From positions 1,302,001 through 1,366,000 of the forward strand of contig OZ241874.1 in the NCBI GenBank assembly GCA_965203305.1: a DNA stretch of 64,000 bases, written 5' to 3'. This DNA comes from Bin80 sp965203305. GTDB lineage: Bacteria > Bacteroidota > Rhodothermia > Rhodothermales > Bin80. The position numbers and the translations under genes are program-made. Below, piece after piece: positions 36,643-45,227 of the stretch. The notes under the pieces are model-generated. The model was not told the origin of the DNA. It saw nothing but the letters and a program-made list of their open reading frames with translations, and did not search any database. Numbering within the stretch: the stretch's first letter is position 1; every line of letters starts with the position of its first letter.

Positions 36643-37991
36643 AGCGTCTCCAGCCGGGTGTACAGGCGACGCATGCGAGGGGTTCGCAGCATAAACTTGG
36701 GGCGGTCCGAGGACAGGACATCCACGATCCGTCCAAAATACTCCACGAGACCCTCCAGATATTCATCTCCCTGGAAACCGATACACAGCTGCCCGATTTG
36801 CTTGCCAATCATGCGCCGCAGAACTGGCAGGGCCGGTATCGGCGTTCGCCGGGGCAGTGTGTCAAGTTCCCGCGCCACAACTCCGGCCGCGTCGTCCATA
36901 CGGTCAAGGAAATACTTTCGCGAATATCCGTTGCTGAACATCTTGCGGAACCGGAGATGCTCGGCACCATCCACACTGGAAATAATTCGGTGAGCACCCA
37001 GTGCACGAGCAGTACCATAGAAGAGATCGTGATTGCGGAGGTGTAACCTGCCCTTGCGCTGCAAAAACTGGTTGGCTTCCGGGCCCGCAAGGACAATGAA
37101 TTTCCGTCGGAACGCGCGGAGCCGGAAAACAGGCCCCAGCTCCCGGTATTGCTGGGCGAGATAGTAAATCAGGTTCTTCCCCATCATGCGAAATGCGTTT
37201 CCGGCAATCGGCAGCCCGCCACCGTCAGCAAGGGGGATCGCAGCCAGCGCGCGCGTACGGGCCGCCTTGGAAGCTATATTTGACTGAACCCCTGGAACGG
37301 ATCGGGCATCTGGAACACCAGCCTTGCGTATGGCTGCAAACACCGTTCGGGCGATCAGATCCATCTTGCCGATCAGCTTGAGCCGATCCCGAACCTCCAC
37401 CATTTCACCGGGGGACAGGAGCCGTTCAAAGATCCCGCAGGCATCCACAAGAGCAATCAGCATCACATCTCTGGGAGATGGAATCTCCTCCGAGAAGAGA
37501 GCAGACATGATGCGCAACTCGACTTCCCGCCCTGCCTCCCCGTCCAGATGTGGATACCGGCGGGAGCGCACGACCCTGTTCGCAACCGAAAGCATCCCTT
37601 CGCCTTCCCGCTCTACAATGCCCCGCTTGATGAGGCAGCCGAGCGTATCCTGGTATATCTGGTCCGCGTACGCCGGCTTGGCCAAACAGTCAATCCAGTA
37701 AGCCGTATCCCGGGAATCGGCGGACTGGGATATTCGTTTCAGATACGGATCAAGCAGATCATCTCCGACTGGATTCGAGTCCACTAGCAGAAGGGTATCA
37801 AGATCGGTGTCAATGCGATTCTCCAGTGCCAGGTCCATCAGTACAGCTCCAGCGAGAGCACACTGCAGGGATCGCTCTGGCACTGGGGAAAGTAATCCAG
37901 TATCTTTGTCAAGCAGGAGAAGCACAAGTTCTTCGGAAAACCTGAGTACGGAACTCCGCGAGAGCCTATTCTCATTCATTGATGTTACCAT
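36573..37991 (-). CDS. GPP34 domain fused to cytochrome P450 N-terminal half (split gene)
   Basis: Residues 1 to about 230 resemble the GPP34/GOLPH3 phosphoinositide-binding fold (FSEELVLLLLDKDTGLL, LAGAVLMDLALENRIDTDLD, TLGCLIKRGIVERE). A linker leads into a P450 N-terminal half (LIYYLAQQYRELGPVFRLRA, FIVLAGPEANQFLQRKGRLH, EHLRFRKMFSNGYSRKYFLD). The frame then meets the G10 tract at 36601-36610 and ends, while the neighbouring frame carries the rest of the P450. In eukaryotes GPP34 binds PI4P at Golgi membranes; bacterial copies are unexplained. Fusion to P450 suggests membrane targeting of a lipid hydroxylase. Start ATG 37991 or 37979. Confidence 0.78.
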   Translation of the reverse strand: MVTSMNENRLSRSSVLRFSEELVLLLLDKDTGLLSPVPERSLQCALAGAVLMDLALENRIDTDLDTLLLVDSNPVGDDLLDPYLKRISQSADSRDTAYWIDCLAKPAYADQIYQDTLGCLIKRGIVEREGEGMLSVANRVVRSRRYPHLDGEAGREVELRIMSALFSEEIPSPRDVMLIALVDACGIFERLLSPGEMVEVRDRLKLIGKMDLIARTVFAAIRKAGVPDARSVPGVQSNIASKAARTRALAAIPLADGGGLPIAGNAFRMMGKNLIYYLAQQYRELGPVFRLRAFRRKFIVLAGPEANQFLQRKGRLHLRNHDLFYGTARALGAHRIISSVDGAEHLRFRKMFSNGYSRKYFLDRMDDAAGVVARELDTLPRRTPIPALPVLRRMIGKQIGQLCIGFQGDEYLEGLVEYFGRIVDVLSSDRPKFMLRTPRMRRLYTRLETLCHHIIELHENAPPPKICVERGI

Positions 37992-38058
37992 TCGCTGTAA
38001 CCAAGCACATCCATCAGATCAAAAAATGGTGACCAGAGACACTTTCCCTTGACTTGAC

Positions 38059-38160
38059 GAGCTTCTTGCAAAAACACTTTGATAATCGAACCAGTATGCC
38101 TGTGTAAGCCTTATCTAGGAAACTATCGTCCTCAATATAAGGGAATTTTGCAAGAGGTTG
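38059..38160. repeat. About 100-bp inverted-repeat element (MITE-like), copy C
   Basis: Left end GAGCTTCTTGCAAAAAC (38059-38075), right end AATTTTGCAAGAGGTTG (38144-38160), diverged versions of the ends of copies A and B. It lies ten bases before the degraded 288-bp element copy at 38171. Confidence 0.5.
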
Positions 38161-38170
38161 TTGATATCCA

Positions 38171-38410
38171 GTATCTGTCCGAAAATTCATGGCAATCCCA
38201 TATGCGGGGGATTACGGGGGCATTTTGCCCCACAGCACCTATGTACGGGGCGATTTATGTGTTCATCAGATATGGGAGGTTTGGGGAAATCTTACACGAA
38301 GATTGTATGGTTATGGACCCTGTTCGGAGATTTAACGCCCTGATCCGCCAAAGAGCTTTCACCTTTGTCAGGAAAAAATATCTCCAAGACTCTCCCACAA
38401 GCTCTATATC
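38171..38410. repeat. 288-bp element, copy 4, degraded and lacking its right end
   Basis: Begins GTATCTGTCCGAAAATTCA and stays similar to copies 1-3 for about 240 bp with many substitutions. The region that should hold the right terminal repeat has diverged or been lost. It appears to be the oldest copy. Confidence 0.65.
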
Positions 38411-38502
38411 ATGGCAAACTCACGTAATCCAATTGGTGTGGAATGAAGTATTTTTTGGTCACCATTTACCCTTCGTGCAGTTATGAATGGGATGGTGTGG
38501 TT

Positions 38503-38813
38503 GGGATGGTGCCAGTGTCAGTTGGAAAAGGTATGATCTGAATGACGGCTGGTTGGGGGGATTTTCTTTTCTTCTAACCAATTTCCCCATACGATCATGT
38601 TCCAACGAGAATCCTTTCAGGATCTGGACCAGACGCTTCGTCAGGCAGGCGAGGCCGGGCAGCACTTGCGCTGGTCTCTGCTGTGTCATTTCAGCGAACT
38701 GGTTCGGGAATTAACCCAATAAGACCTTGCAGGAACACACACGCAAGCGAATACTTACAACCAACCCCCGCCAGCTGGAAGTTCAGAAAACCAACTGACA
38801 TTGGCACCATCCC
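38503..38813. repeat. 311-bp inverted-repeat element with probable 8-bp target duplication
   Basis: Terminal repeats of 23 bp with one mismatch: left starts GGGATGGTGCCAGTGTCAGT, right is the complement of GGGATGGTGCCAATGTCAGT. Flanks GTGTGGTT (38495-38502) and GTGCGGTT (38814-38821) match in 7 of 8 bases. A short internal frame (RQAGEAGQHLRWSLLCHF) is shared with the relic at 29955-30170. It is probably a non-autonomous deletion derivative. Confidence 0.65.
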
Positions 38814-38879
38814 GTGCGGTTTCACGGGATAACGAACTTGCGGAGGTGTGTATGCTTCTTTTAGATTGAATCAAACATT

Positions 38880-39235
38880 TATGAATTTAAGGGAGAGTCC
38901 TTTGCACGAGAGACTGCACTTGGGGAAGGCCATCTTCCGATGCCTGTCCGCCGCTGATCCCGTGACATATCTCCGGCCTTGTCTTGCCAGTGTCAGAGAT
39001 ACGGGCATAAAGCAGGCAGTCAAGGGTGCGCCAATACCTTTGAGAAGCATTTTGATGGGGTTTGTAATGCGCTGTGGCACGAACAGTCAATATCAGAGCA
39101 GAATACATCAACGGGAAAGTTCGACGATTCCTTCCCATCATAAGAGGCTGCCAGAATGTTGAGAATTTCAGAGTTGCAGCCTTGTTCTTCCATGGAAATC
39201 CGAGCCTCCATCACAATTATTGCAGTAATACCGAA
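38880..39235 (+). pseudogene. ISL3-family transposase C-terminal relic
   Basis: The plus strand reads AEYINGKVRRFLPIIRGCQN and VENFRVAALFFHGNPSLHH, the ISL3 C-terminal pattern, with a stop just upstream in the same frame. It is an inverted relative of the relic at 18400-18705; about 200 bp can be aligned by eye. Inactive. Confidence 0.55.
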
Positions 39236-39239
39236 ATAA

Positions 39240-41273
39240 TCACGTCAGAGAGTTGTCCGATTCAGAGGGGAGTCGATCAGCCACAATTTCTGCAATGTCT
39301 TTGACCGCTAGACCATTTGAGTGAGCACTTCTGGCCGCGTCACTCAGCATTGTAAGGCAGAAAGGGCATCCCGTCGCGATAGTCTTTGCTCCGGTAGAAG
39401 CTGCTTCCCGATAGCGGGCATCATTCACTCGGGGGGCTGGTTCTTCCATCCATATTTGCGCCCCCCCCGCCCCACAGCAGAACGAGTTCTTTCGGTTGCG
39501 GGGCATTTCTGTGACGTTCACTCTGACCTGTTTCAGGGAATTTCGGGGAGCTTCCGTGATATCATTCTGCCGTCCAAGATAACAGGGATCGTGAAATGTT
39601 ACATTTTCTTGCCGTGCCTCAGCAGGAATCCGTCCCTGTTCGGCAAGCTCAGACAGCAGTTCTGTATGGTGAATGACAGGATAATTTCCGCCCATAGCAG
39701 GATACTCCTTGCCAAGTGTATGGAGACAGTGCGGACAGGCTGTCATGATCCGCTTCGGCTTTACCTCATTCAGAACGGAAATATTCCCTGAGGCCAATTC
39801 AGTAAACAGATACTCGTTCCCGCTCCTTCGTGCAGAGTCTCCTGAGCACCGTTCCCTGTTTCCCAGCACAGAAAAAGAAACTCCGGCAGTATGCAATATG
39901 TGTACAAGTGAATGTGCTACCTCTTGTGCTCTCTTGTCATAGGAGGGGGCACATCCAATCCACCAAAGAAGATCTGCATCAGGATTCTCCTCAACTGTAG
40001 GTACACTCAATCCCTTGGCCCACCCCATCCGTTCTCCCGCACCCATATTCCATGGATTCCCATTGCGCTCCATTCCCTGGTAGATTGCTTCCAGTGGTTC
40101 CGGGTAGTGATCCTTCATCAGGACCAGCCCTCTTCGAATCTGCAAAATATCTTGCATGGGAGCATTTCCAACCGGGCAGATTTCGGTGCATGCTCCACAT
40201 GCAGTGCATGCCCATACTGCGGCTTCACTGATTGCGTATTCCGTGAGTTCAACTTCGGATGTCTTCTCTGAGGCAAGATCAAACAGGTTTTCACTGGCGA
40301 AGTAGCGTTTGTTGATTTCCAGAGCGGCAGGGGATAATTCCTTGCCTGTGGCATAAGCGGGGCAGACATCCTGGCAACGATTGCACATGATACAGGAGAA
40401 TGTGTCCGCAATACTTGACTGCGGGAGCTGCTCAAATGTGAGTGCTCCAAAAATTTCTGTGTCCTCATTCTCAAAGTCAATCGGATCTAGTGCGCCCGGA
40501 GATGTACGCCTGACCTGGGTGGCAAAATTGAACCCTGCCATGATAAAGTGCAAATGCTTCGTATAGGGGAAATACGGAGCAAAAGCCAGGATCAACCCCA
40601 GAGCTCCCCACCAGCATGTGTGATGCCAGACGGTCAGCAGATCTAAGCTGGCACTGGACCAGACAGGTGTAATCGCGGAAGCAATCGGTTGCCAAGGATC
40701 TGGACCATGCAATACAATAGCAACAGATTCCCCAAGCACACGAAATCCCACATGCAGTAAAATAAATACGCCAACAATCAGAGAATCGCGAGATACAGTC
40801 TGGCGCAAAAAGGGAAGGCGAACCTCCTTGATCCGAAGAACATTGTCTTGATGAGACAGAGCTTTGCGGCCGGGTAATGCGAATCGACGGAGCAGGAGCA
40901 GCCCCATTGCCAGCAACACTGCGCCGCTGGCAAGATCAACAGCAAGCCGATAGGCTTGGCTGAGCCAGTCAGGAAATAGGACAGGTAAGGCTGTGTAGCC
41001 GCGGGCTATGTCAACAGCGTTGACCAGAAGGTAGAGTACAAATCCCCATGCAAGTGCCGCGTGGATAATGCTGACGGCGGGACGTGTTTTCCACATGCCG
41101 CCCATCGTGATCCATGTCCCAACGGCACGAGCTATACGTTTCCAGTCTGTGTTCAGGGCAGGTTCCTGCCCTCGCCGCATCACACGGAATACCGCAGAAA
41201 CCCCCAGGCTCGTACCGTATACGGCAAATACCAAGAACAGCGCAAAGAGTACCTTCTCTGTGAGGGTCAGCAT
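39240..41273 (-). CDS. Membrane Fe-S oxidoreductase, heterodisulfide-reductase-like
   Basis: A 677-residue protein. Residues 1-270 hold about five membrane helices with His residues suited to haem (SIIHAALAWGFVLYLL, LTVWHHTCWWGALGLI). Two 4Fe-4S sites follow: CIMCNRCQDVCP (about residue 294) and CTACGACTEICP (about 357). Then come two CCG-type cysteine-rich domains (CPHCLHTLGKEYP with HDPCYLGR; CCGAGGAQ with CPFCLTML), as in HdrD/GlpC-type proteins. Such proteins pass electrons between flavoproteins such as ETF and the quinone pool. The terminal gene of a minus-strand run with Gfo/Idh and ApbE genes. Confidence 0.87.
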   Translation of the reverse strand: MLTLTEKVLFALFLVFAVYGTSLGVSAVFRVMRRGQEPALNTDWKRIARAVGTWITMGGMWKTRPAVSIIHAALAWGFVLYLLVNAVDIARGYTALPVLFPDWLSQAYRLAVDLASGAVLLAMGLLLLRRFALPGRKALSHQDNVLRIKEVRLPFLRQTVSRDSLIVGVFILLHVGFRVLGESVAIVLHGPDPWQPIASAITPVWSSASLDLLTVWHHTCWWGALGLILAFAPYFPYTKHLHFIMAGFNFATQVRRTSPGALDPIDFENEDTEIFGALTFEQLPQSSIADTFSCIMCNRCQDVCPAYATGKELSPAALEINKRYFASENLFDLASEKTSEVELTEYAISEAAVWACTACGACTEICPVGNAPMQDILQIRRGLVLMKDHYPEPLEAIYQGMERNGNPWNMGAGERMGWAKGLSVPTVEENPDADLLWWIGCAPSYDKRAQEVAHSLVHILHTAGVSFSVLGNRERCSGDSARRSGNEYLFTELASGNISVLNEVKPKRIMTACPHCLHTLGKEYPAMGGNYPVIHHTELLSELAEQGRIPAEARQENVTFHDPCYLGRQNDITEAPRNSLKQVRVNVTEMPRNRKNSFCCGAGGAQIWMEEPAPRVNDARYREAASTGAKTIATGCPFCLTMLSDAARSAHSNGLAVKDIAEIVADRLPSESDNSLT

Positions 41274-41282
41274 TGACCCGAG

Positions 41283-42536
41283 TCAGTCCAGCGTATACGA
41301 GAGCGGGTCAATCACTTTATGCGTACGACTGGCAATGGCTTCGTTGGCAGTAATCGCAATGGCCGCAGCTTCCAGCCCCCGCTCCCAGTTTGCAGCAGGC
41401 GGGTAGGGACCGAACGCATGATTGTCCATGAACTCCTGCATGGCATACCAGAGTGGCGTTTCCACATTTGGATCATCTTCGGTAGGATCCATGCTCTGGG
41501 CATCCAGCTGGGTTGCATTTGCCAGAAGCGCGATTCCCGTCTCCTTGTAGAAGCGATCTCTTCGTGCATAGACCTCCCAGCCAAGCATCAAGGAGTCTAC
41601 CTCCTTGAACATCCATGCCTTGCCCCGGTCACGAAATACAATGGTGCTGTCAGATCCCATGTACACCTCGTACGCATCTTCATAGGAACTGGCAAGAGTC
41701 GCATCAAAGATCATATGCAGTCCACTCGGAAATTCAAAAATTGCCTGAATTGTATCAGGAACCTCTCGTCCGTCATCCCAGAGCATAACCTGCCCAAACC
41801 CGTGAACAGAACTTGGAAGCTCTCCGAGTACCCAGTAGGCCACATCCATCTGCTGCAGTGCCGATTCTCCGATCAATCCTGTACTTACAGCGGGGTCAAG
41901 CCGCCAGTTCAACTCGCGGACACGTTCTGCATTGGGGGAAGCCCGTCTCCAGCTGTCTTTGGCATGCCACTGTCCACGTGCCATGGCGGGTTTCCCGATG
42001 GCACCACTGCGCATAAACTGGAATACGGAGCGGTGTTGCGGATTGGAGCGGTATACCTGGCCAACCTGAAAGATCTGACCAGACGCATCCCGTGCTGCCC
42101 GTGCAATGGACTTGGCATGTTCAATCGTTGAAGCCATCGGAGCCTCACAGTAGACATTCTTGCCCGCATCCAATGCGTCAAGTACAATATCATGGTGCAG
42201 GTGAGTGGGGGTTGCAACAATGACAGACTGGATATCTGCATTGTCCAATACTTCCCGATAATTCTCATGTCGGGTTGCATTCGGGACAGCCCGCTGTGCT
42301 CTGCGAAGCATTGGTGCATACGTATCACAGATTGCTGAGACATGTGCCCCGGGAACACGCAAAAGTGTGTCTGTGATTTCGCGTCCTTGTGGACCGTATC
42401 CGATAATTCCGAAGCGAACATCATCACGATTTTCGGGCCATGGTCTTGTCGTAATTTTGGCTGCGTGGACCAGCCCTGCACCACTCAGGGCTGCACCGCC
42501 CATTAAAAAAGCTCTCCGGCTAACGGTCTTGTTCAT
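41283..42536 (-). CDS. TAT-exported Gfo/Idh/MocA-family protein with altered EKP motif
   Basis: A 417-residue protein with a twin-arginine signal (SRRAFLMGGAALSGAG) and a Rossmann fold opening FGIIGYGPQGREITD. NAD(P) contacts AICDTYAPM and VIVATPTHLHHDIV are normal, but the catalytic EKP segment reads VYCEAPMAST, so the usual lysine is alanine. The C-terminal alpha/beta domain is complete. Family members oxidise or epimerise sugars; loss of the lysine suggests altered chemistry or a binding role. The gene follows ApbE and precedes the Fe-S oxidoreductase by 9 bases, so the three are probably cotranscribed. Confidence 0.88.
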   Translation of the reverse strand: MNKTVSRRAFLMGGAALSGAGLVHAAKITTRPWPENRDDVRFGIIGYGPQGREITDTLLRVPGAHVSAICDTYAPMLRRAQRAVPNATRHENYREVLDNADIQSVIVATPTHLHHDIVLDALDAGKNVYCEAPMASTIEHAKSIARAARDASGQIFQVGQVYRSNPQHRSVFQFMRSGAIGKPAMARGQWHAKDSWRRASPNAERVRELNWRLDPAVSTGLIGESALQQMDVAYWVLGELPSSVHGFGQVMLWDDGREVPDTIQAIFEFPSGLHMIFDATLASSYEDAYEVYMGSDSTIVFRDRGKAWMFKEVDSLMLGWEVYARRDRFYKETGIALLANATQLDAQSMDPTEDDPNVETPLWYAMQEFMDNHAFGPYPPAANWERGLEAAAIAITANEAIASRTHKVIDPLSYTLD

Positions 42537-42549
42537 GATTGAGAATGAT

Positions 42550-43488
42550 TCAATTTATGTGGTTGTCAAATCCGCTGGAAACAAGGTTGAGTCTGTCATT
42601 GTCGGAATATGCGCAGAGTATACGCACGTTGTCAAATTTTTGTGCAACTTGCTTTATCTCAGTCTTCTCCATTGAAAGCACTGCTGTTGAGATGGCATCG
42701 CAGATTGTTGCGGATGAATTGATCACTGCGGACAGGGCAGGACCTTGTACAGGATAGCCAGTTCGGGGATCAATCACATGTCCCCACACTTTATCCTCTT
42801 TCTGGAATGCTTTTCCGTGCGGAGCCGAAACAGAGAAGGCTTCGTCATGAATTGCTGTTGAAGTCAGGATGCGGGATTCATCCAGAGGGTCTGTGATCCC
42901 GATTGGCCATCCGTTATCCTTTGGAGAAGGGGTACCAATGGCAACCATGGTGCTTGTTCCCCCGTGCAGGAGAGCGGATGTGACTCCACATTCCCGAAGA
43001 ATCATTGCCGCTTCTTCAATGGCATATCCTTTTCCGATTGCCCCCAAGTCTATTGCCATCCCATCTTGCTCAAAGGCGACAGTATACGTTTGATCATCCA
43101 GCACCATCTTGTTCATTCCGGTCTTTCCCAGGGCTTCTCTCCGCGCAGACTCTTCCGGCCACGAACCTGTGTCCCCAGCAAATCCCCAGCAGCGCATCAG
43201 AGGTCCTATGGTAACGTCAAAGGCACCATCTGTCTTTTCATACAGATCGTCGGCTGTCCTGAGAAGGGAATACAGAGTCGGGGTAATCTGGACGGGAGTT
43301 TTGGACGCAAGTCTGTTAACACGACTGACATCACTGGCTGGATCATAGAAACTCAGCCGTTGATGCCATCGCTTGATCTCTGCCAGGGCCTCTTCGCCTG
43401 CTGCTCTCAAAAAGACAGGATCTTTCCCATGAAGCACAAGCTCAAACCGCGTCGCCATGGCATTCAACGCCAGCCGAACGGTCTGCAT
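42550..43488 (-). CDS. apbE: FAD:protein FMN transferase ApbE
   Basis: Attaches FMN covalently to Thr/Ser of target flavoproteins, normally in the periplasm. Landmarks: ATRFELVLHG at the start, YDPASDVSRVNRLA, GAFDVTIGPLMRCWGF, and the FAD/metal site MAIDLGAIGKGYAIEEA with LLHGGTSTMVAIG and GHVIDPRTGYPV. I use the ATG at 43488; a TTG at 43566 would add 26 residues without family character. No signal peptide is evident. No obvious flavinylation target (such as NqrB/C or an FMN-binding domain protein) lies in the window. Confidence 0.88.
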   Translation of the reverse strand: MQTVRLALNAMATRFELVLHGKDPVFLRAAGEEALAEIKRWHQRLSFYDPASDVSRVNRLASKTPVQITPTLYSLLRTADDLYEKTDGAFDVTIGPLMRCWGFAGDTGSWPEESARREALGKTGMNKMVLDDQTYTVAFEQDGMAIDLGAIGKGYAIEEAAMILRECGVTSALLHGGTSTMVAIGTPSPKDNGWPIGITDPLDESRILTSTAIHDEAFSVSAPHGKAFQKEDKVWGHVIDPRTGYPVQGPALSAVINSSATICDAISTAVLSMEKTEIKQVAQKFDNVRILCAYSDNDRLNLVSSGFDNHIN

Positions 43489-43568
43489 GTCAGTTTGACC
43501 CAAGAGATTAAGCCCGGAAGGAGCCGAGAGTTGTTCCTTCCGGGCCTGTCGGATCACCGCACTCAAGT

Positions 43569-44969
43569 TTAGTGAGTTTCGGTTGCGTAGGTGATCGGCT
43601 CAATTTTCTTGCCACCACCTGTGTGGAGAGAGCGATCTTCTTCGTTGAAGTAGATCATTTCCCCCATACGCTCACTTAGCTCTGCCATGGAGATGATCGT
43701 TTGTGCACGGATGGCAACATCAATATTCCCATTCGTCTGTCCATCTTCACGGATTGCGGTAAAGAAGTCATGAATGTGATCCGGCACATTCACACCCGGC
43801 TGAAGATTGCTCATCTGCTCTGGATCAACCAGGTCTGCATACGGACGTTCGGGGCGGAGTTCCAAGCTGTCCCCGCTAAAGTACAGTGTTCCTTCATTAC
43901 CCCGGATTACCTGCTCCAGTCCCTGTTCATTCACACTGCTACCTGTGATGAGCATGCAAAGACCGCTGGGGAATTCCGCCAGAAGCTGGCAGTTGTCGGT
44001 TACATCCCGATCTTCCGGTCCAAGGTTGGCATCCCCGATTTTCTTGTTTCCAATAGAGCATACCCGCATTGGGAACTCGGGATTGCCTGTTGCAATCAGG
44101 AGCGGATGGATCCGGTGTGCCAAGAGGTCTCCCAAGATTCCTGCACAGTAGGGGTAGTACTTGCGCCAGCGATGGTAATGCTGTGCGTTAAACTCGCGAG
44201 CGGATACTGGTCCCAGCCATTTTTCCCAGTCAAGCGTCTTTCCTGGCTCCAGTTCCTGATCAATCTGGTAGTAGTTCCACTCCCCGATTGGGGTATTCCG
44301 ATGATATGAATCCTGTGCCAGTACCAGAGGTCCGATTCGTCCTGCACGGATAAGATCTGCAGCCGCATGCCATTTGCCTTCTGTACAGTACTGTGAACCA
44401 ATCTGGAACTTGCGTCCGGTTTCCTTGACCTTGTCATGGATTTCGAACCCTTCGGAAAAGTACCGGGTCATTGGCTTTTCACAGTACACATGTTTTCCTG
44501 CGTCCAGTGCATCCACGGCAATTTTTGTGTGCCAGTGATCAACGGTACCGATGAACACAGCATCAATATCCGGGTCATCCAGAATTGCCCGATAGTCTTC
44601 ATAAGGAGGACTTACGGCAGCTGATCGCCCCGCTGCCTGGCGTGCGGCATTCAGGGCATCATGGGCACGGTTGCGTCGGTTGGAGAACAAATCACAGGCC
44701 GCCTTACCAATACCATTTAACTGGACATTGTGGCGTGGTCTGCCATTTTCGGTTGGGTTGGTCACGCTCAGGAGGTGCGCATTGTAGCCCTGTCCACCCA
44801 CACCAATAAATCCACATACAACGGCATCATTGGCTCCCAGCACAGAACCAGTTGCTGGGACTTCTTTGGCATGAACAGATTTTGCTCCCTGCACACCAGC
44901 CACAACGGCGGCAGCACCAACAGCAGACTTCTTGATGAAGTCACGACGGGAATTACGCTTGTCTAACAT
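43569..44969 (-). CDS. TAT-exported Gfo/Idh/MocA-family oxidoreductase
   Basis: A 466-residue protein with a twin-arginine signal (NSRRDFIKKSAVGAAAVVAG). NAD(P)-binding GFIGVGGQGYNAH is followed by the intact catalytic segment HVYCEKPMTRYF and GRKFQIGSQYCTEGKWHAA, typical of planctomycete/Bacteroidota-type exported oxidoreductases. The extended C-terminal domain ends DVAIRAQTIISMAELSERM. It probably acts on sugars or 3-keto-sugars, consistent with the DUF1080 proteins in this window. It is the first gene of a minus-strand run with ApbE, a second Gfo/Idh and the Fe-S oxidoreductase. Confidence 0.9.
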   Translation of the reverse strand: MLDKRNSRRDFIKKSAVGAAAVVAGVQGAKSVHAKEVPATGSVLGANDAVVCGFIGVGGQGYNAHLLSVTNPTENGRPRHNVQLNGIGKAACDLFSNRRNRAHDALNAARQAAGRSAAVSPPYEDYRAILDDPDIDAVFIGTVDHWHTKIAVDALDAGKHVYCEKPMTRYFSEGFEIHDKVKETGRKFQIGSQYCTEGKWHAAADLIRAGRIGPLVLAQDSYHRNTPIGEWNYYQIDQELEPGKTLDWEKWLGPVSAREFNAQHYHRWRKYYPYCAGILGDLLAHRIHPLLIATGNPEFPMRVCSIGNKKIGDANLGPEDRDVTDNCQLLAEFPSGLCMLITGSSVNEQGLEQVIRGNEGTLYFSGDSLELRPERPYADLVDPEQMSNLQPGVNVPDHIHDFFTAIREDGQTNGNIDVAIRAQTIISMAELSERMGEMIYFNEEDRSLHTGGGKKIEPITYATETH

Positions 44970-45227
44970 GGATGTAGTTAATTATGGTTAGTATGAAGAA
45001 TGAAACCGCTTCCAGAATGGAATACCGCTCCCCGAAATATAGCAAAAATTTGGAAATCAGGATTCATCAGGAAAGGCTCAGCTCAAGTTTAGAGTTACAA
45101 GGGATCTGGTACGCGGTATCCACGAGAGGGATCCCGTGATGTACACATGAAAATTTGATCATAGCCGCAAAGTACCAGACACTTGCCATCGTATATATTT
45201 GGGGATGTCTGTCTGTACACCCTTGTT

